Notes: generated by a model from the letters alone, not told the origin. A stretch of DNA of 64,000 nt from Zavarzinia marina (GCF_021568905.1 NZ_JAKGSB010000001.1:62001-126000); one strand, 5' to 3'. Counted from the stretch's first letter, positions 25,379-34,970 are shown. Program-made: numbers and translations.

Positions 25379-25406
25379 GAAAAGATGACCTGCCCGTCAT
25401 CTTTTC
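25379..25406 (+). promoter_or_regulatory. Perfect 11-bp-stem hairpin in the cold-shock leader
   Basis: GAAAAGATGAC (25379-25389) and GTCATCTTTTC (25396-25406) are exactly complementary around CTGCCC, ending 19 bases before the cold-shock start codon. It could be a leader hairpin that controls translation, a terminator/antiterminator or a protein-binding dyad. The rest of 25129-25425 is AT-richer than the surroundings and holds no gene. Confidence 0.6.
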
Positions 25407-25425
25407 AGTGTGGGAAGTGTAGCGC

Positions 25426-25962
25426 ATGGAACATGTCATGGCGGCGGGTGGCGGCGCCGAATTCGCCACAATCGAAATCTCCGGCCGTGTTAAATGGTTC
25501 GACATGACGAAGGGTTACGGCTTCGTCACGCCGGGCGACGGTCAGGGGGACGTTCTCCTTCATCTCTCCGCGCTTCGACAGGCCGGACTCGACCATGTCG
25601 ACGAGGGCGCGACGCTCCGCTGCGAGGCGGTGCGAAGGCCGAAAGGCTTTCAGGCGCTTCGGGTGATCGACCATGATCCGTCGACGGCCCTGCCGTCCGA
25701 CCGCATGAGGCCACCGCCCCGACGGGCGATGCCTCAGGTCGAGGATGCGGGTCCGCCCGTGGATGCCACCGTGAAATGGTTCAACCGCGCACGCGGTTAC
25801 GGCTTCGTCTCTCGGGGCGAAGGCACGCCGGACATATTCGTCCATATGGAAGTCCTGCGGCGCTCGGGCGTGCTCGAGGTGGCGCCGGGCCAGGCCGTGT
25901 CGGTCCGCATCGTCGAAAGCGACAAGGGACCGCAGGTCGCCGAACTGAAACCGACCACCTAG
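25426..25962 (+). CDS. Double cold-shock-domain protein
   Basis: The 178-aa protein has two CSD folds. The first (about 19-85) has [17 protein letters not shown] (RNP-1) and DVLLHLSAL (RNP-2). The second (about 113-175) has [17 protein letters not shown] and [10 protein letters not shown] Pro/Arg linker joins them. Such tandem proteins are typical of alphaproteobacteria and bind single-stranded RNA or DNA. The start at 25426 follows GGGAAG; 25438 is an alternative. A strong terminator follows. Confidence 0.92.
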   Translation: MEHVMAAGGGAEFATIEISGRVKWFDMTKGYGFVTPGDGQGDVLLHLSALRQAGLDHVDEGATLRCEAVRRPKGFQALRVIDHDPSTALPSDRMRPPPRRAMPQVEDAGPPVDATVKWFNRARGYGFVSRGEGTPDIFVHMEVLRRSGVLEVAPGQAVSVRIVESDKGPQVAELKPTT

Positions 25963-25985
25963 GCCGTCCGCAAGGACGCTGCCAG

Positions 25986-26022
25986 CGGCGCGCCCCGGGC
26001 AGGGGTCGCGCCGTTCTTTTTT
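25986..26022 (+). terminator. Rho-independent terminator after the cold-shock gene
   Basis: CGGCGCGCCCC pairs with GGGG-t-CGCGCCG (one bulged base) across a short loop, followed by TTCTTTTTT. It lies 24 bases after the stop codon of the cold-shock gene and before the convergent LysR gene. Confidence 0.85.
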
Positions 26023-26038
26023 GGCGCGCGCCGTGCGA

Positions 26039-26959
26039 TCAGCGCGCCGGCGGAAGTTCCCGCGCGATGACGCCGAGCAGCCAGTCACGGAAGGCGGCGA
26101 GGGCGGGCAGGGCGCGCTTGGCACTGGGATAGACCAGGAAATAGCCCTGGGCCGTGGTCACGCTGCGCCCGAACAGCACGGTCAATTCGCCGCGCGACAA
26201 TTCCTCCGCCACCAGCAGCTTCGGCACCAGGGCGACGCCGAGGCCGGCGACGGCGGCCTGCAGCACCATGGCGAATTGCTCGAACGACAGGCGCGGCTGG
26301 CCCGGCGGCGGCGTCAGGTCCTCCGCGGCGTACCAATCATCCCAGGCGCGCGGGCGCGTCGCCTGGACCAGCAGGGTGGCGCGGGCGACGTCCCCGGCCC
26401 CGGTGATGTCCAGCTCGGCGGCGAGGGCGGGGGAGGCCACGGGCACCAGCACCTCGCCCATCAGGCGGTGCAGGTCGGCGCCCGGCCAATGGGCGTCGCC
26501 GAAATGGATGGCGGCGTCCAGCCCCTCGCGCGCGAAATCGAAGGGCCGCAGCCGGGTCGCGAAGCGGATGGTGACGTCGCGGTGGCGGGCGAAGAAATCC
26601 GGCAGGCGGGGAATCAGCCAGCGGGTGCCGAAGGTCGGCAATATGGCGAGGTCCAGGGTGCCGCCGCCGCCCTTGAAGGCGATGGTCTGGGCGGTCGCGG
26701 CGGCGAAACGCGAAAGCGTGTCGCGGAGCGATTCCGCGTAAAAGCGTCCCGCCTCGGTCAGCACCACGCGCTGGCGTACACGGGCGAAGAGTTCGACCCC
26801 CAGACGCTGTTCGAGATCCTTCACCTGGCGGCTGACCGCGCCCTGGCTGAGGCTCAATTCGCGGGCGGCGGCCGTCAGGCTGCCGTGGCGCGCCGCCGCC
26901 TCGAAGGCGACGAGGCTGGCGATGGGCGGCAGCAGGCGGCGATTGGCGGGCACGATCAT
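26039..26959 (-). CDS. LysR-family regulator of glutaryl-CoA dehydrogenase (GcvA/GcdR-like)
   Basis: The 306-aa regulator has an N-terminal winged HTH ([41 protein letters not shown]) and a periplasmic-binding-like effector domain ([23 protein letters not shown] onward), of the GcvA/AmpR type. ATG 26959 was preferred to the GTG two codons earlier. It is divergent from gcdH across 145 bases holding a 15-base palindrome at 27023. That arrangement is standard for LysR control of a neighbouring gene, with glutarate or glutaryl-CoA as the likely effector. Confidence 0.87.
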   Translation of the reverse strand: MIVPANRRLLPPIASLVAFEAAARHGSLTAAARELSLSQGAVSRQVKDLEQRLGVELFARVRQRVVLTEAGRFYAESLRDTLSRFAAATAQTIAFKGGGGTLDLAILPTFGTRWLIPRLPDFFARHRDVTIRFATRLRPFDFAREGLDAAIHFGDAHWPGADLHRLMGEVLVPVASPALAAELDITGAGDVARATLLVQATRPRAWDDWYAAEDLTPPPGQPRLSFEQFAMVLQAAVAGLGVALVPKLLVAEELSRGELTVLFGRSVTTAQGYFLVYPSAKRALPALAAFRDWLLGVIARELPPAR

Positions 26960-27022
26960 GCGCACATCGTATCAATTCCCAACACGGCCGTGCGGATTTT
27001 CCGGCAAGTTCATTCCAATTCC

Positions 27023-27044
27023 GCATCAACTTGATGCCGCATCA
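27023..27044. promoter_or_regulatory. Overlapping palindromes, probable LysR operator
   Basis: GCATCAACTTGATGC (27023-27037) is a perfect 7+1+7 palindrome, and TGATGCCGCATCA (27032-27044) is a second that shares half of the first. Three alternating GCATCA half-sites result, in the gap between lysR and gcdH and about 61 bases before the gcdH start. Confidence 0.6.
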
Positions 27045-27104
27045 TCGGTTGCGGGATCCGGCTGGGTCATCCATCCTCCCCCGACATCACATCGGGAGAG
27101 CAGC

Positions 27105-28304
27105 ATGGGCGCGACCACCAGGGACCGGGCTTCCTTCGTCTGGGAAGATCCTTTCCTCCTCGAAGAGCAATTGACCGAGGACGAGCGCCTGATCCGGGAT
27201 TCGGTCCGCGCCTATGCCCAGGACAAGCTGCTGCCCCGCGTCGTCTCCGCCTTCAGGGACGAGCGTTTCGATCGCGAGATCATGTCGGAGATGGGCGAAC
27301 TCGGCTTTCTCGGTTCGACCATCCCGGTCGAATATGGCGGTGCCGGTGTTTCCTATGTCGCCTATGGCCTCGCCGCGCGCGAGGTGGAGCGGATCGACAG
27401 CGGCTATCGCTCGGCGATGAGCGTGCAGTCGTCCCTCGTCATGCATCCGATCTTCGCCTATGGCTCGGAAGATCAGCGCATGAAATATCTGCCGAAACTC
27501 GCCAGCGGCGCATGGGTCGGCTGCTTCGGCCTGACCGAGCCTGATCACGGCTCCGATCCCGGCGGCATGCGCACCCGCGCCAGCAAGGTCGACGGCGGTT
27601 ACATCCTGAACGGCGCCAAGATGTGGATCACCAATTCGCCGATCGCCGATCTGGCGGTGGTCTGGGCCAAGTCCGACGCCCATGACGACGAGATCAAGGG
27701 TTTCGTGGTCGAGCGTGCCTTCAAGGGGTTCTCCACCCCGAAGATCGAGAACAAGCTGTCACTGCGTGCTTCCATCACCGGCGAGATCGTGCTCGAGGAT
27801 GTCTTCGTGCCCGACGAGAACCTGCTGCCCAACGCCAGGGGCCTGGGCGGTCCCTTCGGCTGCCTGAACCGGGCGCGTTACGGCATTTCCTGGGGGGCGC
27901 TCGGCGCCGCCGAATTCTGCTGGCACGCGGCACGGCAATATACCCTCGATCGCAAGCAGTTCGGCCGCCCGCTGGCCCAGACCCAGCTCATCCAGAAGAA
28001 GCTCGCGGACATGCAGACCGAGATCACGCTGGGCCTGCAGGGCTCGCTCCGCGTCGGGCGCCTGATGGACGAGGGCAAGACCCTGCCCGAGGCGATCTCG
28101 CTCGTGAAGCGCAATAATTGCGGCAAGGCGCTGGACATCGCCCGCATGGCCCGCGACATGCACGGCGGCAACGGCATCTCGGGCGAATTCCACGTCATCC
28201 GCCATCTCCTGAACCTCGAGACGGTGAATACCTATGAAGGCACCCACGACGTCCACGCCCTGATCCTGGGCCGGGCGCAGACCGGGCTGCAGGCCTTCTT
28301 CTGA
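27105..28304 (+). CDS. gcdH: Glutaryl-CoA dehydrogenase
   Basis: The 399-aa FAD enzyme oxidises and decarboxylates glutaryl-CoA to crotonyl-CoA in lysine and tryptophan breakdown. It shows [20 protein letters not shown] (acyl-CoA dehydrogenase signature 1), [33 protein letters not shown] and [20 protein letters not shown] with the catalytic Glu in TYEGT. ATG 27105 follows GGGAGAG. Its TGA overlaps the start of the CoA-transferase gene (TGATG). Confidence 0.95.
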   Translation: MGATTRDRASFVWEDPFLLEEQLTEDERLIRDSVRAYAQDKLLPRVVSAFRDERFDREIMSEMGELGFLGSTIPVEYGGAGVSYVAYGLAAREVERIDSGYRSAMSVQSSLVMHPIFAYGSEDQRMKYLPKLASGAWVGCFGLTEPDHGSDPGGMRTRASKVDGGYILNGAKMWITNSPIADLAVVWAKSDAHDDEIKGFVVERAFKGFSTPKIENKLSLRASITGEIVLEDVFVPDENLLPNARGLGGPFGCLNRARYGISWGALGAAEFCWHAARQYTLDRKQFGRPLAQTQLIQKKLADMQTEITLGLQGSLRVGRLMDEGKTLPEAISLVKRNNCGKALDIARMARDMHGGNGISGEFHVIRHLLNLETVNTYEGTHDVHALILGRAQTGLQAFF

Positions 28305-29473
28305 TGACCGACGCGCCGCCCCTCCAGGGCCTTCGGGTCATCGAACTGGCGCGCATCCTGGCCGGTCCCTGGGCCGGCCAGACCCTGGCCGACCTCGGTG
28401 CCGAGGTGATCAAGATCGAAAAGCCGGGAGCGGGCGACGATACCCGAAGCTGGGGCCCGCCCTTCGTTACGGGGCCGAACGGGGAGGCGCTGGGCGCCAC
28501 CTATTATCATGGCTGCAACCGGGGCAAACGGTCCGTCGCCCTGGATATCGCAACGCCGGAGGGTCAGGCGGCGGTGCGCGAGCTGGTGCGCGACGCCGAC
28601 GTGCTGATCGAGAATTTCAAGGTCGGCGGGCTCGCCAGATACGGCCTCGACTACGACAGTCTCTCGGCGCTGAACCCGCGTCTCGTCTATTGCTCCATCA
28701 CCGGCTTCGGCCAGACCGGGCCCTATGCCGGGCGCGCCGGCTACGACCTGATGATCCAGGGCCTCGGCGGCATCATGGATCTGACCGGCGAGGCGACGGG
28801 CGAGCCCCAGCGCGTCGGCGTCGCCCTGGTTGATCTCTTCACCGGGGTTTACTCCGTGGTCGCGATCCAGGCGGCGCTGGCGGAACGGGTGCGCTCCGGC
28901 AAGGGCCAGCACATCGACATGGCGCTTCTGGATACGCAGGTGGCGATCCTCTCCAACCACGCGCTGTCCTATCTGGTGACCGGCCAGTCGCCGCGCCGCC
29001 ATGGCAATGCCCATCCCAGCATCGTGCCCTATCAGAGTTTCGCCTGCGCCGACGGCCATCTGATTCTCGCCGTCGGCAACGACGGTCAGTTCCGGAAGGC
29101 GATGCAGGCTCTGGATCTGGCGACGCTGGCGACGGATCCGCGCTTCGCCACCAATGCCGGGCGCGTCGCGGCGCGCGACGACCTGATTCCGGCCCTCGCC
29201 GCCCGCTTCCGGGATATGGCGCGGGACGACATCCTGGCCCGGCTGGAAGCCGTGGGCGTGCCCGCAGGGCCGATCAACACGGTGGCCCAGGTCTTCGACG
29301 ATCCCCAGGTGAAGCACCGCCAGATGCAGCTTTCCTTCGACTTCGGGGGCGGGACCATTCCCGGCGTGCGCACCCCCATCCGTTTCTCCCGCAGCCCCTT
29401 GGTGCTGGAGCGGCCGTCGCCCAGGCTCGGCGACGACACGGACGCGGTCCTCGGCACGGCGGACCCCGACTGA
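28304..29473 (+). CDS. Family III CoA-transferase (CaiB/BaiF), probably glutarate CoA-transferase
   Basis: The 389-aa family III CoA-transferase has LQGLRVIELARILAGPWAGQTLADLGAEVIKIE at the start and, after YDLMIQGLGGIMDLTG, the catalytic Asp (near 165). Close coupling to gcdH matches the mammalian and bacterial pairing of GCDH with succinate:glutarate CoA-transferase, which activates free glutarate. This fits the LysR-gcdH context. Confidence 0.88.
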   Translation: MTDAPPLQGLRVIELARILAGPWAGQTLADLGAEVIKIEKPGAGDDTRSWGPPFVTGPNGEALGATYYHGCNRGKRSVALDIATPEGQAAVRELVRDADVLIENFKVGGLARYGLDYDSLSALNPRLVYCSITGFGQTGPYAGRAGYDLMIQGLGGIMDLTGEATGEPQRVGVALVDLFTGVYSVVAIQAALAERVRSGKGQHIDMALLDTQVAILSNHALSYLVTGQSPRRHGNAHPSIVPYQSFACADGHLILAVGNDGQFRKAMQALDLATLATDPRFATNAGRVAARDDLIPALAARFRDMARDDILARLEAVGVPAGPINTVAQVFDDPQVKHRQMQLSFDFGGGTIPGVRTPIRFSRSPLVLERPSPRLGDDTDAVLGTADPD

Positions 29474-29564
29474 TCCGATTCTCCGATCATTGACCGGGCT
29501 CAATGATCAGCAGCCCCGCCCGCGCCAAAGTGCCGGGCGAGGGGCGCGTGCAAGGAGAACAACG

Positions 29565-30140
29565 ATGAAGACGATCTCTAAAGGCCTGGCGGTCGTGCTC
29601 GCCGCCGGCCTCGCCGCCGCGACGCCGGCCTTCGCCCAGATGGGCGGCCGGGGCGGCGGCATGGGCATGATCGGCGGCTCCTGCCCGACCATGGGCATGA
29701 TGAACGGCGGTATGGGGCCTGGCGGCATGGCGCAGGGCGGCGGTCCGGGGATGGGCCAGCCTGGTATGGGCCAACCGGGCATGGGCCAATCGGGCATGGG
29801 TCGGCGCGGCGGCGGCATGGGCGTGATGGTCGATGCCCGCCTGACCTATCTGAAGGGTCAATTGGCCATCACCGAGGCGCAGGAGCCGGCCTGGGCCGCC
29901 TATGCGGCGGCGGTGAAGGGCCGGGTGGACACCATGCAGGGCAATCGCGCCGGCATGATGGACGCCATGGAGAATGGTAATGCCGTCGAGCGGATGGATG
30001 TGCGCATCGCGGCGATGGAGGCGATGCTGGATGCCCTGAAGGCGACGCGGGACGCGACGGTCGCGCTCTATGACGCCCTGGACGCCGACCAGAAGCTGCT
30101 CGCGGACGATCTGATCGGCAACGACTGCGGCGCCATGTGA
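29565..30140 (+). CDS. Exported Met/Gly-rich LTXXQ (Spy/CpxP-like) protein
   Basis: The 191-aa protein has a Sec signal peptide (ending ATPAFAQ) and a Gly/Met-rich segment (about 26-85). The helical domain shows the two LTXXQ-type marks, LAITEAQEPAWAAY and LDADQKLLADDL, found in Spy, CpxP and CnrX-type periplasmic proteins. Methionine-rich tracts in such proteins often bind copper or silver, so a metal-stress chaperone is likely. AAGGAG lies 8 bases before the ATG. A strong terminator follows. Confidence 0.78.
   Translation: MKTISKGLAVVLAAGLAAATPAFAQMGGRGGGMGMIGGSCPTMGMMNGGMGPGGMAQGGGPGMGQPGMGQPGMGQSGMGRRGGGMGVMVDARLTYLKGQLAITEAQEPAWAAYAAAVKGRVDTMQGNRAGMMDAMENGNAVERMDVRIAAMEAMLDALKATRDATVALYDALDADQKLLADDLIGNDCGAM
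29748..29810 (+). repeat. 15-bp coding repeats in the Met/Gly-rich segment
   Basis: About four units of the type GGCATGGGCCAACCG encode repeats of GMGQP / GMGQS. They contribute evenly spaced methionines to the exported protein and probably expand by slippage. Confidence 0.7.
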
Positions 30141-30165
30141 TCTGCATCGCGCCGGCGCCAAAAGA

Positions 30166-30191
30166 AAAGGGCGGCTCGAGGGCCGCCCTTT
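30166..30191. terminator. Bidirectional terminator between the Spy-like gene and rpsD
   Basis: AAAGGGCGGC and GCCGCCCTTT pair perfectly across the 6-base loop TCGAGG. A-rich sequence on one side and TTT on the other let it serve both convergent genes. Confidence 0.85.
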
Positions 30192-30213
30192 CCGATTCGA
30201 AGCCTGAGGCCGA

Positions 30214-30825
30214 TCAGCGCGAGTAGAACTCGACCACCAGGTTCGGTTCCATCTGCACCGGATAGGGCACGTCCGACAGGCCGGGCACGCGGATATAGGT
30301 GCCCTTGGTGCCATCGAAGGCGATGTAGTCGGGGATTTCGCGCTCGGCCGAGGCCTGGGCTTCCATCACCAGGGCCATTTCCTTGGCCCGGGGGGTCAGC
30401 TCGATCACGTCGCCCACCTTCACCTGGTAGGAGGGGATGTTGACGCGGCGGCCGTTCACCTTCACGTGGCCGTGGTTCACCAGCTGGCGGGCGGCGAACA
30501 CGGTCGGCACGAACTTCAGGCGATAGACGAGGGCGTCGAGGCGCTGCTCGAGAAGGCCGATCAGATTCTCGCCGGTGTCGCCCTTGCGGCGCACGGCTTC
30601 GGCATAGAGACCACGGAACTGACGTTCCGTGATGTTGCCGTAATAGCCCTTCAGCTTCTGCTTGGCGGCCATCTGCGTACCGAAGTCCGAGACCTTGCCC
30701 TTGCGGCGCTGGCCATGCTGGCCCGGGCCGTATTCACGCTTGTTGACCGGGCTCTTCGGGCGACCCCAGAGGTTTTCGCCCAGACGACGGTTGATCTTGT
30801 ACTTCGCTTGAACGCGTTTGCTCAT
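30214..30825 (-). CDS. rpsD: 30S ribosomal protein S4
   Basis: The 203-aa S4 has the N-terminal domain ([40 protein letters not shown]) and the S4 RNA-binding domain ([45 protein letters not shown]). The ATG at 30825 (MSKRV) is the family start; the frame is open 10 codons upstream. It stands alone, outside the alpha operon, as is usual in alphaproteobacteria. It binds 16S rRNA early in 30S assembly. Confidence 0.97.
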   Translation of the reverse strand: MSKRVQAKYKINRRLGENLWGRPKSPVNKREYGPGQHGQRRKGKVSDFGTQMAAKQKLKGYYGNITERQFRGLYAEAVRRKGDTGENLIGLLEQRLDALVYRLKFVPTVFAARQLVNHGHVKVNGRRVNIPSYQVKVGDVIELTPRAKEMALVMEAQASAEREIPDYIAFDGTKGTYIRVPGLSDVPYPVQMEPNLVVEFYSR

Positions 30826-31063
30826 GTTTCCGTAGCCGCCAGCTTCGTCCGCCATGTCGAACCCCGCACCGTGCGGGCCTGAACGAGAGGCGGGTAGGAA
30901 CCAAAAATGACGAACCGGGACGAAAGCCGCCCCGGCGTAGGTCGCGCACTATAGCCAGCGCGCGATGAATGTCAAACCCGTTTCAGCGGCCCGGGAGCGC
31001 CGAGCGGCAATTGACAGGGGCGATTCGTCCGATTATAACGCCGCCCTCACGCGACGATCCCGC

Positions 31064-31137
31064 TGGGGGATAGTTTAGCGGTAGAACCCCGGACTCTGAC
31101 TCCGGTAGCTCTGGTTCGAATCCAGGTCCCCCAGCCA
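31064..31137 (+). tRNA. tRNA-Gln(CTG)
   Basis: A full cloverleaf is visible. The acceptor arms TGGGGGA and TCCCCCA pair perfectly, the anticodon stem is CCGGA/TCCGG with loop CTCTGAC (anticodon CTG, reading CAG), the T arm contains GGTTCGAATCC, the discriminator is G and an encoded CCA ends at 31137. The 238 bases upstream (30826-31063) hold the rpsD leader and the tRNA promoter region but no gene that I can support. Confidence 0.95.
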
Positions 31138-31338
31138 ATCGCGTCCTTCCGCAGAATGCACGAGACAGCCGGCCGCTCCGGTCCCGACGGGGCCATGGCC
31201 AGGAACGGCATGCGTCTGCCGGCGATTTCTAGTCCATATGGTCGGCGTGCCGTCCTCTTCCCTGTGGCTTTCTTTGGCCACTAAACCCTGATCGGCGTGA
31301 AGTGCCACCGAATTAGGGGGAACCAAAGGGAGGTGCAC

Positions 31339-32706
31339 ATGAGGCGCAGGGACTTCATGGCGGGCGGCGCCGCCGCGCTGGCCTTCGCCGGCCGGATGTC
31401 GGCCCGGGCGTCGACGGAGGAGATCGCCCGCCTGGGCACGGCCTTGACCCCCTTCGGGGCGGAGCGCGAAGGCAGCGCCGACGGCCTGCTGGCGCCCTAT
31501 TCCGGCCGATGGCTGGGAGCGCCGCCGGGCATTGCCTTCGCCGGCACCGGCGCGCCGCAGGCCGATCCCTATGCCGCCGAAAAGCCCCTGTTCTCGATCG
31601 ACGCCGGCAATGTCGGGCAGCACGCCGCCCGCCTGAGCGAGGGGCAGAAGGCGATGTTCCGGAAGTTTCCGGACAGTTTCCGCATGGACGTCTATCCGTG
31701 CCACCGCGATTTCCGCTTCGGCGACGATCTTCTCGCCAACCTGAAACGGAACGCGGCGGAGGCCGCGCTGACGCCGGACGGCGAAGGCGTCACCGGCGTC
31801 TATGGCGCGCCGGCCTTTCCCTTTCCGAAGACCGGGCTCGAACTCATCTGGAATGCGATCACGGTGCCGCGCCCCTTTACGATGCGCGGCACGATGGACG
31901 AGGCGGTGGTCTATCCCAACGGCACCATCGCCTGGGGCGCCCAGAAATGGGACATCTATTGCCCGTCCTATGACCCCGCCGTGGCGCGGGCGGATTTCGA
32001 CGGCACCTCGGCCCTGGTCTATCGCACCACCCTGAAGCCGGAGCGCGAGGCCGGCACGGTCGTGCTGGCCCGGGAATATTGGGACTTCGCGAGACGGCCG
32101 ACCCAGGCCTGGACCTATGTTCCCGGCACGCGGCGCGTGAAGCAGGTGGCCGAAGTCGCGGGCGACTATCCGGTCGGGCCCGGCGGCTTCCATACGGTGG
32201 ACGACACCGGCCTCTGGGCCCAGTCGCCGCGACGCTACGACTGGGAACTGGTCGGCAAGCGGGAGATCTTCGTTCCCTACAACGCCTTCCGGATCGACGA
32301 TCCGGCCCTGCGCTACACGGATCTTCTGGGCGCGGCCCATCTGAACCCGGACCATCTGCGCTGGGAACTGCATCGCTGCTGGGTGGTGCGGGCGAAGCTG
32401 AAGCCCGGGCTGCGCCATGTCTATGGTGCCCGCACGATCTATCTCGACGAGGATTCGCTGAACCCGGTGGTGGCCGACCTCTACGACCCGCGCGGCGATC
32501 TCTATCGCCTGGCGATGAACACGATCGCCTACGACTACGCGACCCGGATCCTCGGGCAGCATGTCTGCATCTATTACGATCTCGTCTCCGGCGCCTATAT
32601 GGTCGATCGCCTGACCAACGAGGTGAGCGACCGGCCGCGCTGCAACGAGGGGGATCGGGAGGCACGGGACTATTCCCCGCAGGCTCTCGCCCGGAAAGCG
32701 ATCTGA
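31339..32706 (+). CDS. DUF1329 protein with Tat-type signal
   Basis: The 455-aa protein of the DUF1329 (LolA/LolB-like, OMP-sorting-type) family is often induced with hydrophobic-compound degradation. Recognisable parts are TVPRPFTMRGTMDEAV, EYWDFARRPTQAWTYVPGTRRVKQVAEVAGDYP, the hallmark KREIFVPYNAFRI and LNPDHLRWELHRCWVVRAKLK. The N-terminus RRRDFMAGGAAALAFAG looks like a twin-arginine signal, less usual for the family. AGGGAGG precedes ATG 31339. An AraC regulator follows. The protein is probably periplasmic. Confidence 0.82.
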   Translation: MRRRDFMAGGAAALAFAGRMSARASTEEIARLGTALTPFGAEREGSADGLLAPYSGRWLGAPPGIAFAGTGAPQADPYAAEKPLFSIDAGNVGQHAARLSEGQKAMFRKFPDSFRMDVYPCHRDFRFGDDLLANLKRNAAEAALTPDGEGVTGVYGAPAFPFPKTGLELIWNAITVPRPFTMRGTMDEAVVYPNGTIAWGAQKWDIYCPSYDPAVARADFDGTSALVYRTTLKPEREAGTVVLAREYWDFARRPTQAWTYVPGTRRVKQVAEVAGDYPVGPGGFHTVDDTGLWAQSPRRYDWELVGKREIFVPYNAFRIDDPALRYTDLLGAAHLNPDHLRWELHRCWVVRAKLKPGLRHVYGARTIYLDEDSLNPVVADLYDPRGDLYRLAMNTIAYDYATRILGQHVCIYYDLVSGAYMVDRLTNEVSDRPRCNEGDREARDYSPQALARKAI

Positions 32707-32810
32707 CACCGAAATCGGGCGGGAGGCGGGCGTATTTGATGGCCCGCGCCAGCCGGCGTATCCTTCCCGGGCAGACGACGGAAAGTCGCGGTGATCGGGA
32801 GGGACGATCC

Positions 32811-33830
32811 GTGAGCATGGCAGCCGAAGGCCGGTGGCAGTCCGGCGATTTTTGGCAATCCGGCGATTTCCCGGCCGGACAGCGTTTCGAGGCGTGGCAG
32901 GATCTGCTGCGGGACGTCTATGGCGCCCTCGATGTCGACCGGCCGGTCGGGCCCGATTTCGAGGCCCGGGTGAGCCATCACGCGGTCGGCGGCTTCCAGA
33001 TCGCCGACTGCATCTGCGACCCTTGCGCGGGCGGACGCACGCGCCGCCACATCGGCGCCGATGCGCGCGAGACTCTGACCCTGCAACTGACGCTGGCCGG
33101 CACCGAAATCTTCACCTTCGACGGCGAGACGGTCGAACTCGGCCCCGGCGACGTCTTGATCTGGAATTCGACCCGGCCGATCCGCTTCGACGTGACGCAG
33201 CGCCTGCACAAGATTTCTGTGACCATGCCGCTCGCCCGGCTGCGCAGCTGGATGCCGACGACCTGGCATTCGATCGACCGCCGCCTGCCGCGCGCCCTGC
33301 CCGGGGCGGGGCTGCTGTCGTCGGTCATCGGCACGCTGTCGCCCGCCTTTCTCGAGGGCACGCTGACCAATGCGGACGCGCTGACGGAATCGGTTCTGGG
33401 GCTGCTGGTCAACGTGCTGGGGCCCGAGCGATCGACGCCGGACACGCCTCGGGCGGCGCAGCTCCGCGTGGTCAAGGCGCATATCGCCGCCCATCTCGGC
33501 GATCCGGGGCTGACCCCGTCGGCGATCGCCGGTGCCTGCCGGATCTCGCTTCGCCATCTCCATTCCCTGTTCGAGGGCGAGGGCACGACGGTCCGGCAAT
33601 ATGTGATCATGGAGCGCCTGCTGCGCTGCCGGCGCGAGTTCGAGAACCCGCGCATGGCCTGGCGCAGCATCACCGACATCGCCTTCGGCTGGGGCTTCCA
33701 GAACGCGACCCATTTCAGCCGCCGCTTCAAGGCGGCCTTCGGTCGATCGCCCCAGGATTTCCGCGAGGATTACCGGGCGGCGTCGATCATGGCGGCCAGC
33801 GACCGGGCGGCCAGGATCTCGATCCAATAG
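32811..33830 (+). CDS. AraC-family transcriptional regulator
   Basis: The 339-aa protein has an N-terminal AraC-binding-like domain (cupin-like [45 protein letters not shown]) and a C-terminal double HTH ([25 protein letters not shown], then [33 protein letters not shown]). GTG 32811 is preceded by GGGAGGGA; ATG 32817 and an upstream start at 32739 are alternatives. Its 3' end overlaps the convergent glyoxalase gene by 61 bases. The target is probably the preceding DUF1329 gene. Confidence 0.85.
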   Translation: MSMAAEGRWQSGDFWQSGDFPAGQRFEAWQDLLRDVYGALDVDRPVGPDFEARVSHHAVGGFQIADCICDPCAGGRTRRHIGADARETLTLQLTLAGTEIFTFDGETVELGPGDVLIWNSTRPIRFDVTQRLHKISVTMPLARLRSWMPTTWHSIDRRLPRALPGAGLLSSVIGTLSPAFLEGTLTNADALTESVLGLLVNVLGPERSTPDTPRAAQLRVVKAHIAAHLGDPGLTPSAIAGACRISLRHLHSLFEGEGTTVRQYVIMERLLRCRREFENPRMAWRSITDIAFGWGFQNATHFSRRFKAAFGRSPQDFREDYRAASIMAASDRAARISIQ

Positions 33831-34291
33831 CCGTCCGGATCCTTGACGAAGGCGAGGCCCTTCATGGCGCCGTCGTCCGGCCGCTTCACGAAATCGACCC
33901 CCAGGGTCTCGAAGCGGGCACAGGCTTCATGGACGTCGGGCACGGTGATGCCGATATGGCCGAAGCCGCGCGGTTCGGCATTGCCGTTGTGATAGCCGGC
34001 GAAATCGCCATCCGCCTCCGTGCCCCAATTGTGGGTCAGTTCCAGGGTCGCCTTCTGGCGAAAGACATATTCGGCCCGGGCGGCCGGCGCTTCGGGGATC
34101 GGGCCGTCCTCCGGCCGGACATAGGCCATGAAATAGAGCGAGAATTTCATGGCCGGGAAATCGAAGCGGTCGAGCAGGGTCATGCCGAGAACGTCGCGGT
34201 AGAAGGCGACGGAGCGTTCCGGGTCGCGGATGCGCAGCATGGTCTGGTTGAAGATGAAATCGCCGGTCGCGGCGGCGGTGTCGCTGGTCAT
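33770..34291 (-). CDS. gloA: Lactoylglutathione lyase (glyoxalase I)
   Basis: The 173-aa protein resembles the longer eukaryote-like GloA. It has [26 protein letters not shown] (Gln metal ligand), [13 protein letters not shown] (Glu), [21 protein letters not shown] (His) and the terminal [13 protein letters not shown] (Glu). It isomerises the methylglyoxal-glutathione hemithioacetal. ATG 34291 gives the usual N-terminus. The overlap of 61 bases with the convergent araC gene is long for two functional genes. Confidence 0.92.
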   Translation of the reverse strand: MTSDTAAATGDFIFNQTMLRIRDPERSVAFYRDVLGMTLLDRFDFPAMKFSLYFMAYVRPEDGPIPEAPAARAEYVFRQKATLELTHNWGTEADGDFAGYHNGNAEPRGFGHIGITVPDVHEACARFETLGVDFVKRPDDGAMKGLAFVKDPDGYWIEILAARSLAAMIDAAR

Positions 34292-34511
34292 GGTGCCCTC
34301 TGTCCTCACCCGTTCGAATCGCAAGGATGTCGCCGGCCATTATCACGCGCCCGGCCGCTGCCGCGCATGCCCCCGTGCACGCCGGACCGACTGTCCGTGC
34401 AGCCCTGCACGCGCAATCGCCTCCGCCTGCATCGCCAGCGCAGCACCCGTGCCCGGGCCCCTCTAACCTGATCACGGGCCGAAGAGCCCCGACGAACAGG
34501 GAGGAGCCGAG

Positions 34512-34970
34512 ATGAAGACCAAGGCAGCCGAAGAATATGTCCAGATCGACGACACGACCTTTGCGCCGTTCCCGGCCCCCTTCGCCCATGGCGGCGTGAC
34601 CTGGCGCCTGCTCCACGCCTCGCCCGAGGCGGCGACCTGGTCGGCGATCTTCCAGTGCCCGGCCGGTTCATCCTTCGCCTCTCACGTCCATGCGGGGCCG
34701 GGGGAATATTTCCTGCATTCGGGCCGGATGGACGTGCGCGGCGGCAAGGCGGCCGGCGGCGAGACGGCGGTGGCGCCCGGCTATGGCTTCGAATCCTCGG
34801 GCTCGCGCCACGACCACACCTTTTTCCCGGTCGAGAGTTCCTTCTACATGAGCTTCTCCGGCCCGCTCGTCTTCATCGACGAGAATGACGCGGTCATCGC
34901 CGTCATCGGCTGGCAGGAAGCCCAGGACGCCTGGCAGGCCCATCTGGACGCCTTGAAGGCGGCGGCCTGA
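34512..34970 (+). CDS. Cupin-domain protein (ChrR/acetylacetone-dioxygenase-like)
   Basis: The 152-aa single cupin has motif 1 in SSFASHVHAGPGEYFLHSGRMDVRGG (His, His, Glu metal ligands) and motif 2 in GSRHDHTFFPVESSFYMSFSGP. The pattern GGVTWRLLHASPEAATWSAIF at the front is like the ChrR/2,4'-dihydroxyacetophenone dioxygenase group. It may be a small dioxygenase, but the substrate is unknown. GGGAGGAGCC precedes the start. The 220-base gap before it holds only GC-rich repeats of GTGCA. Confidence 0.72.
   Translation: MKTKAAEEYVQIDDTTFAPFPAPFAHGGVTWRLLHASPEAATWSAIFQCPAGSSFASHVHAGPGEYFLHSGRMDVRGGKAAGGETAVAPGYGFESSGSRHDHTFFPVESSFYMSFSGPLVFIDENDAVIAVIGWQEAQDAWQAHLDALKAAA

Noticed and set aside
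29821-30140. Aminoglycoside- or metal-resistance enzyme in the Spy-like protein
   Set aside because: Only the LTXXQ pattern and Met-rich tract can be seen; no catalytic residues are present.
31064-31338. Integration site at tRNA-Gln
   Set aside because: No integrase, no second copy of the tRNA 3' end and no phage genes downstream.
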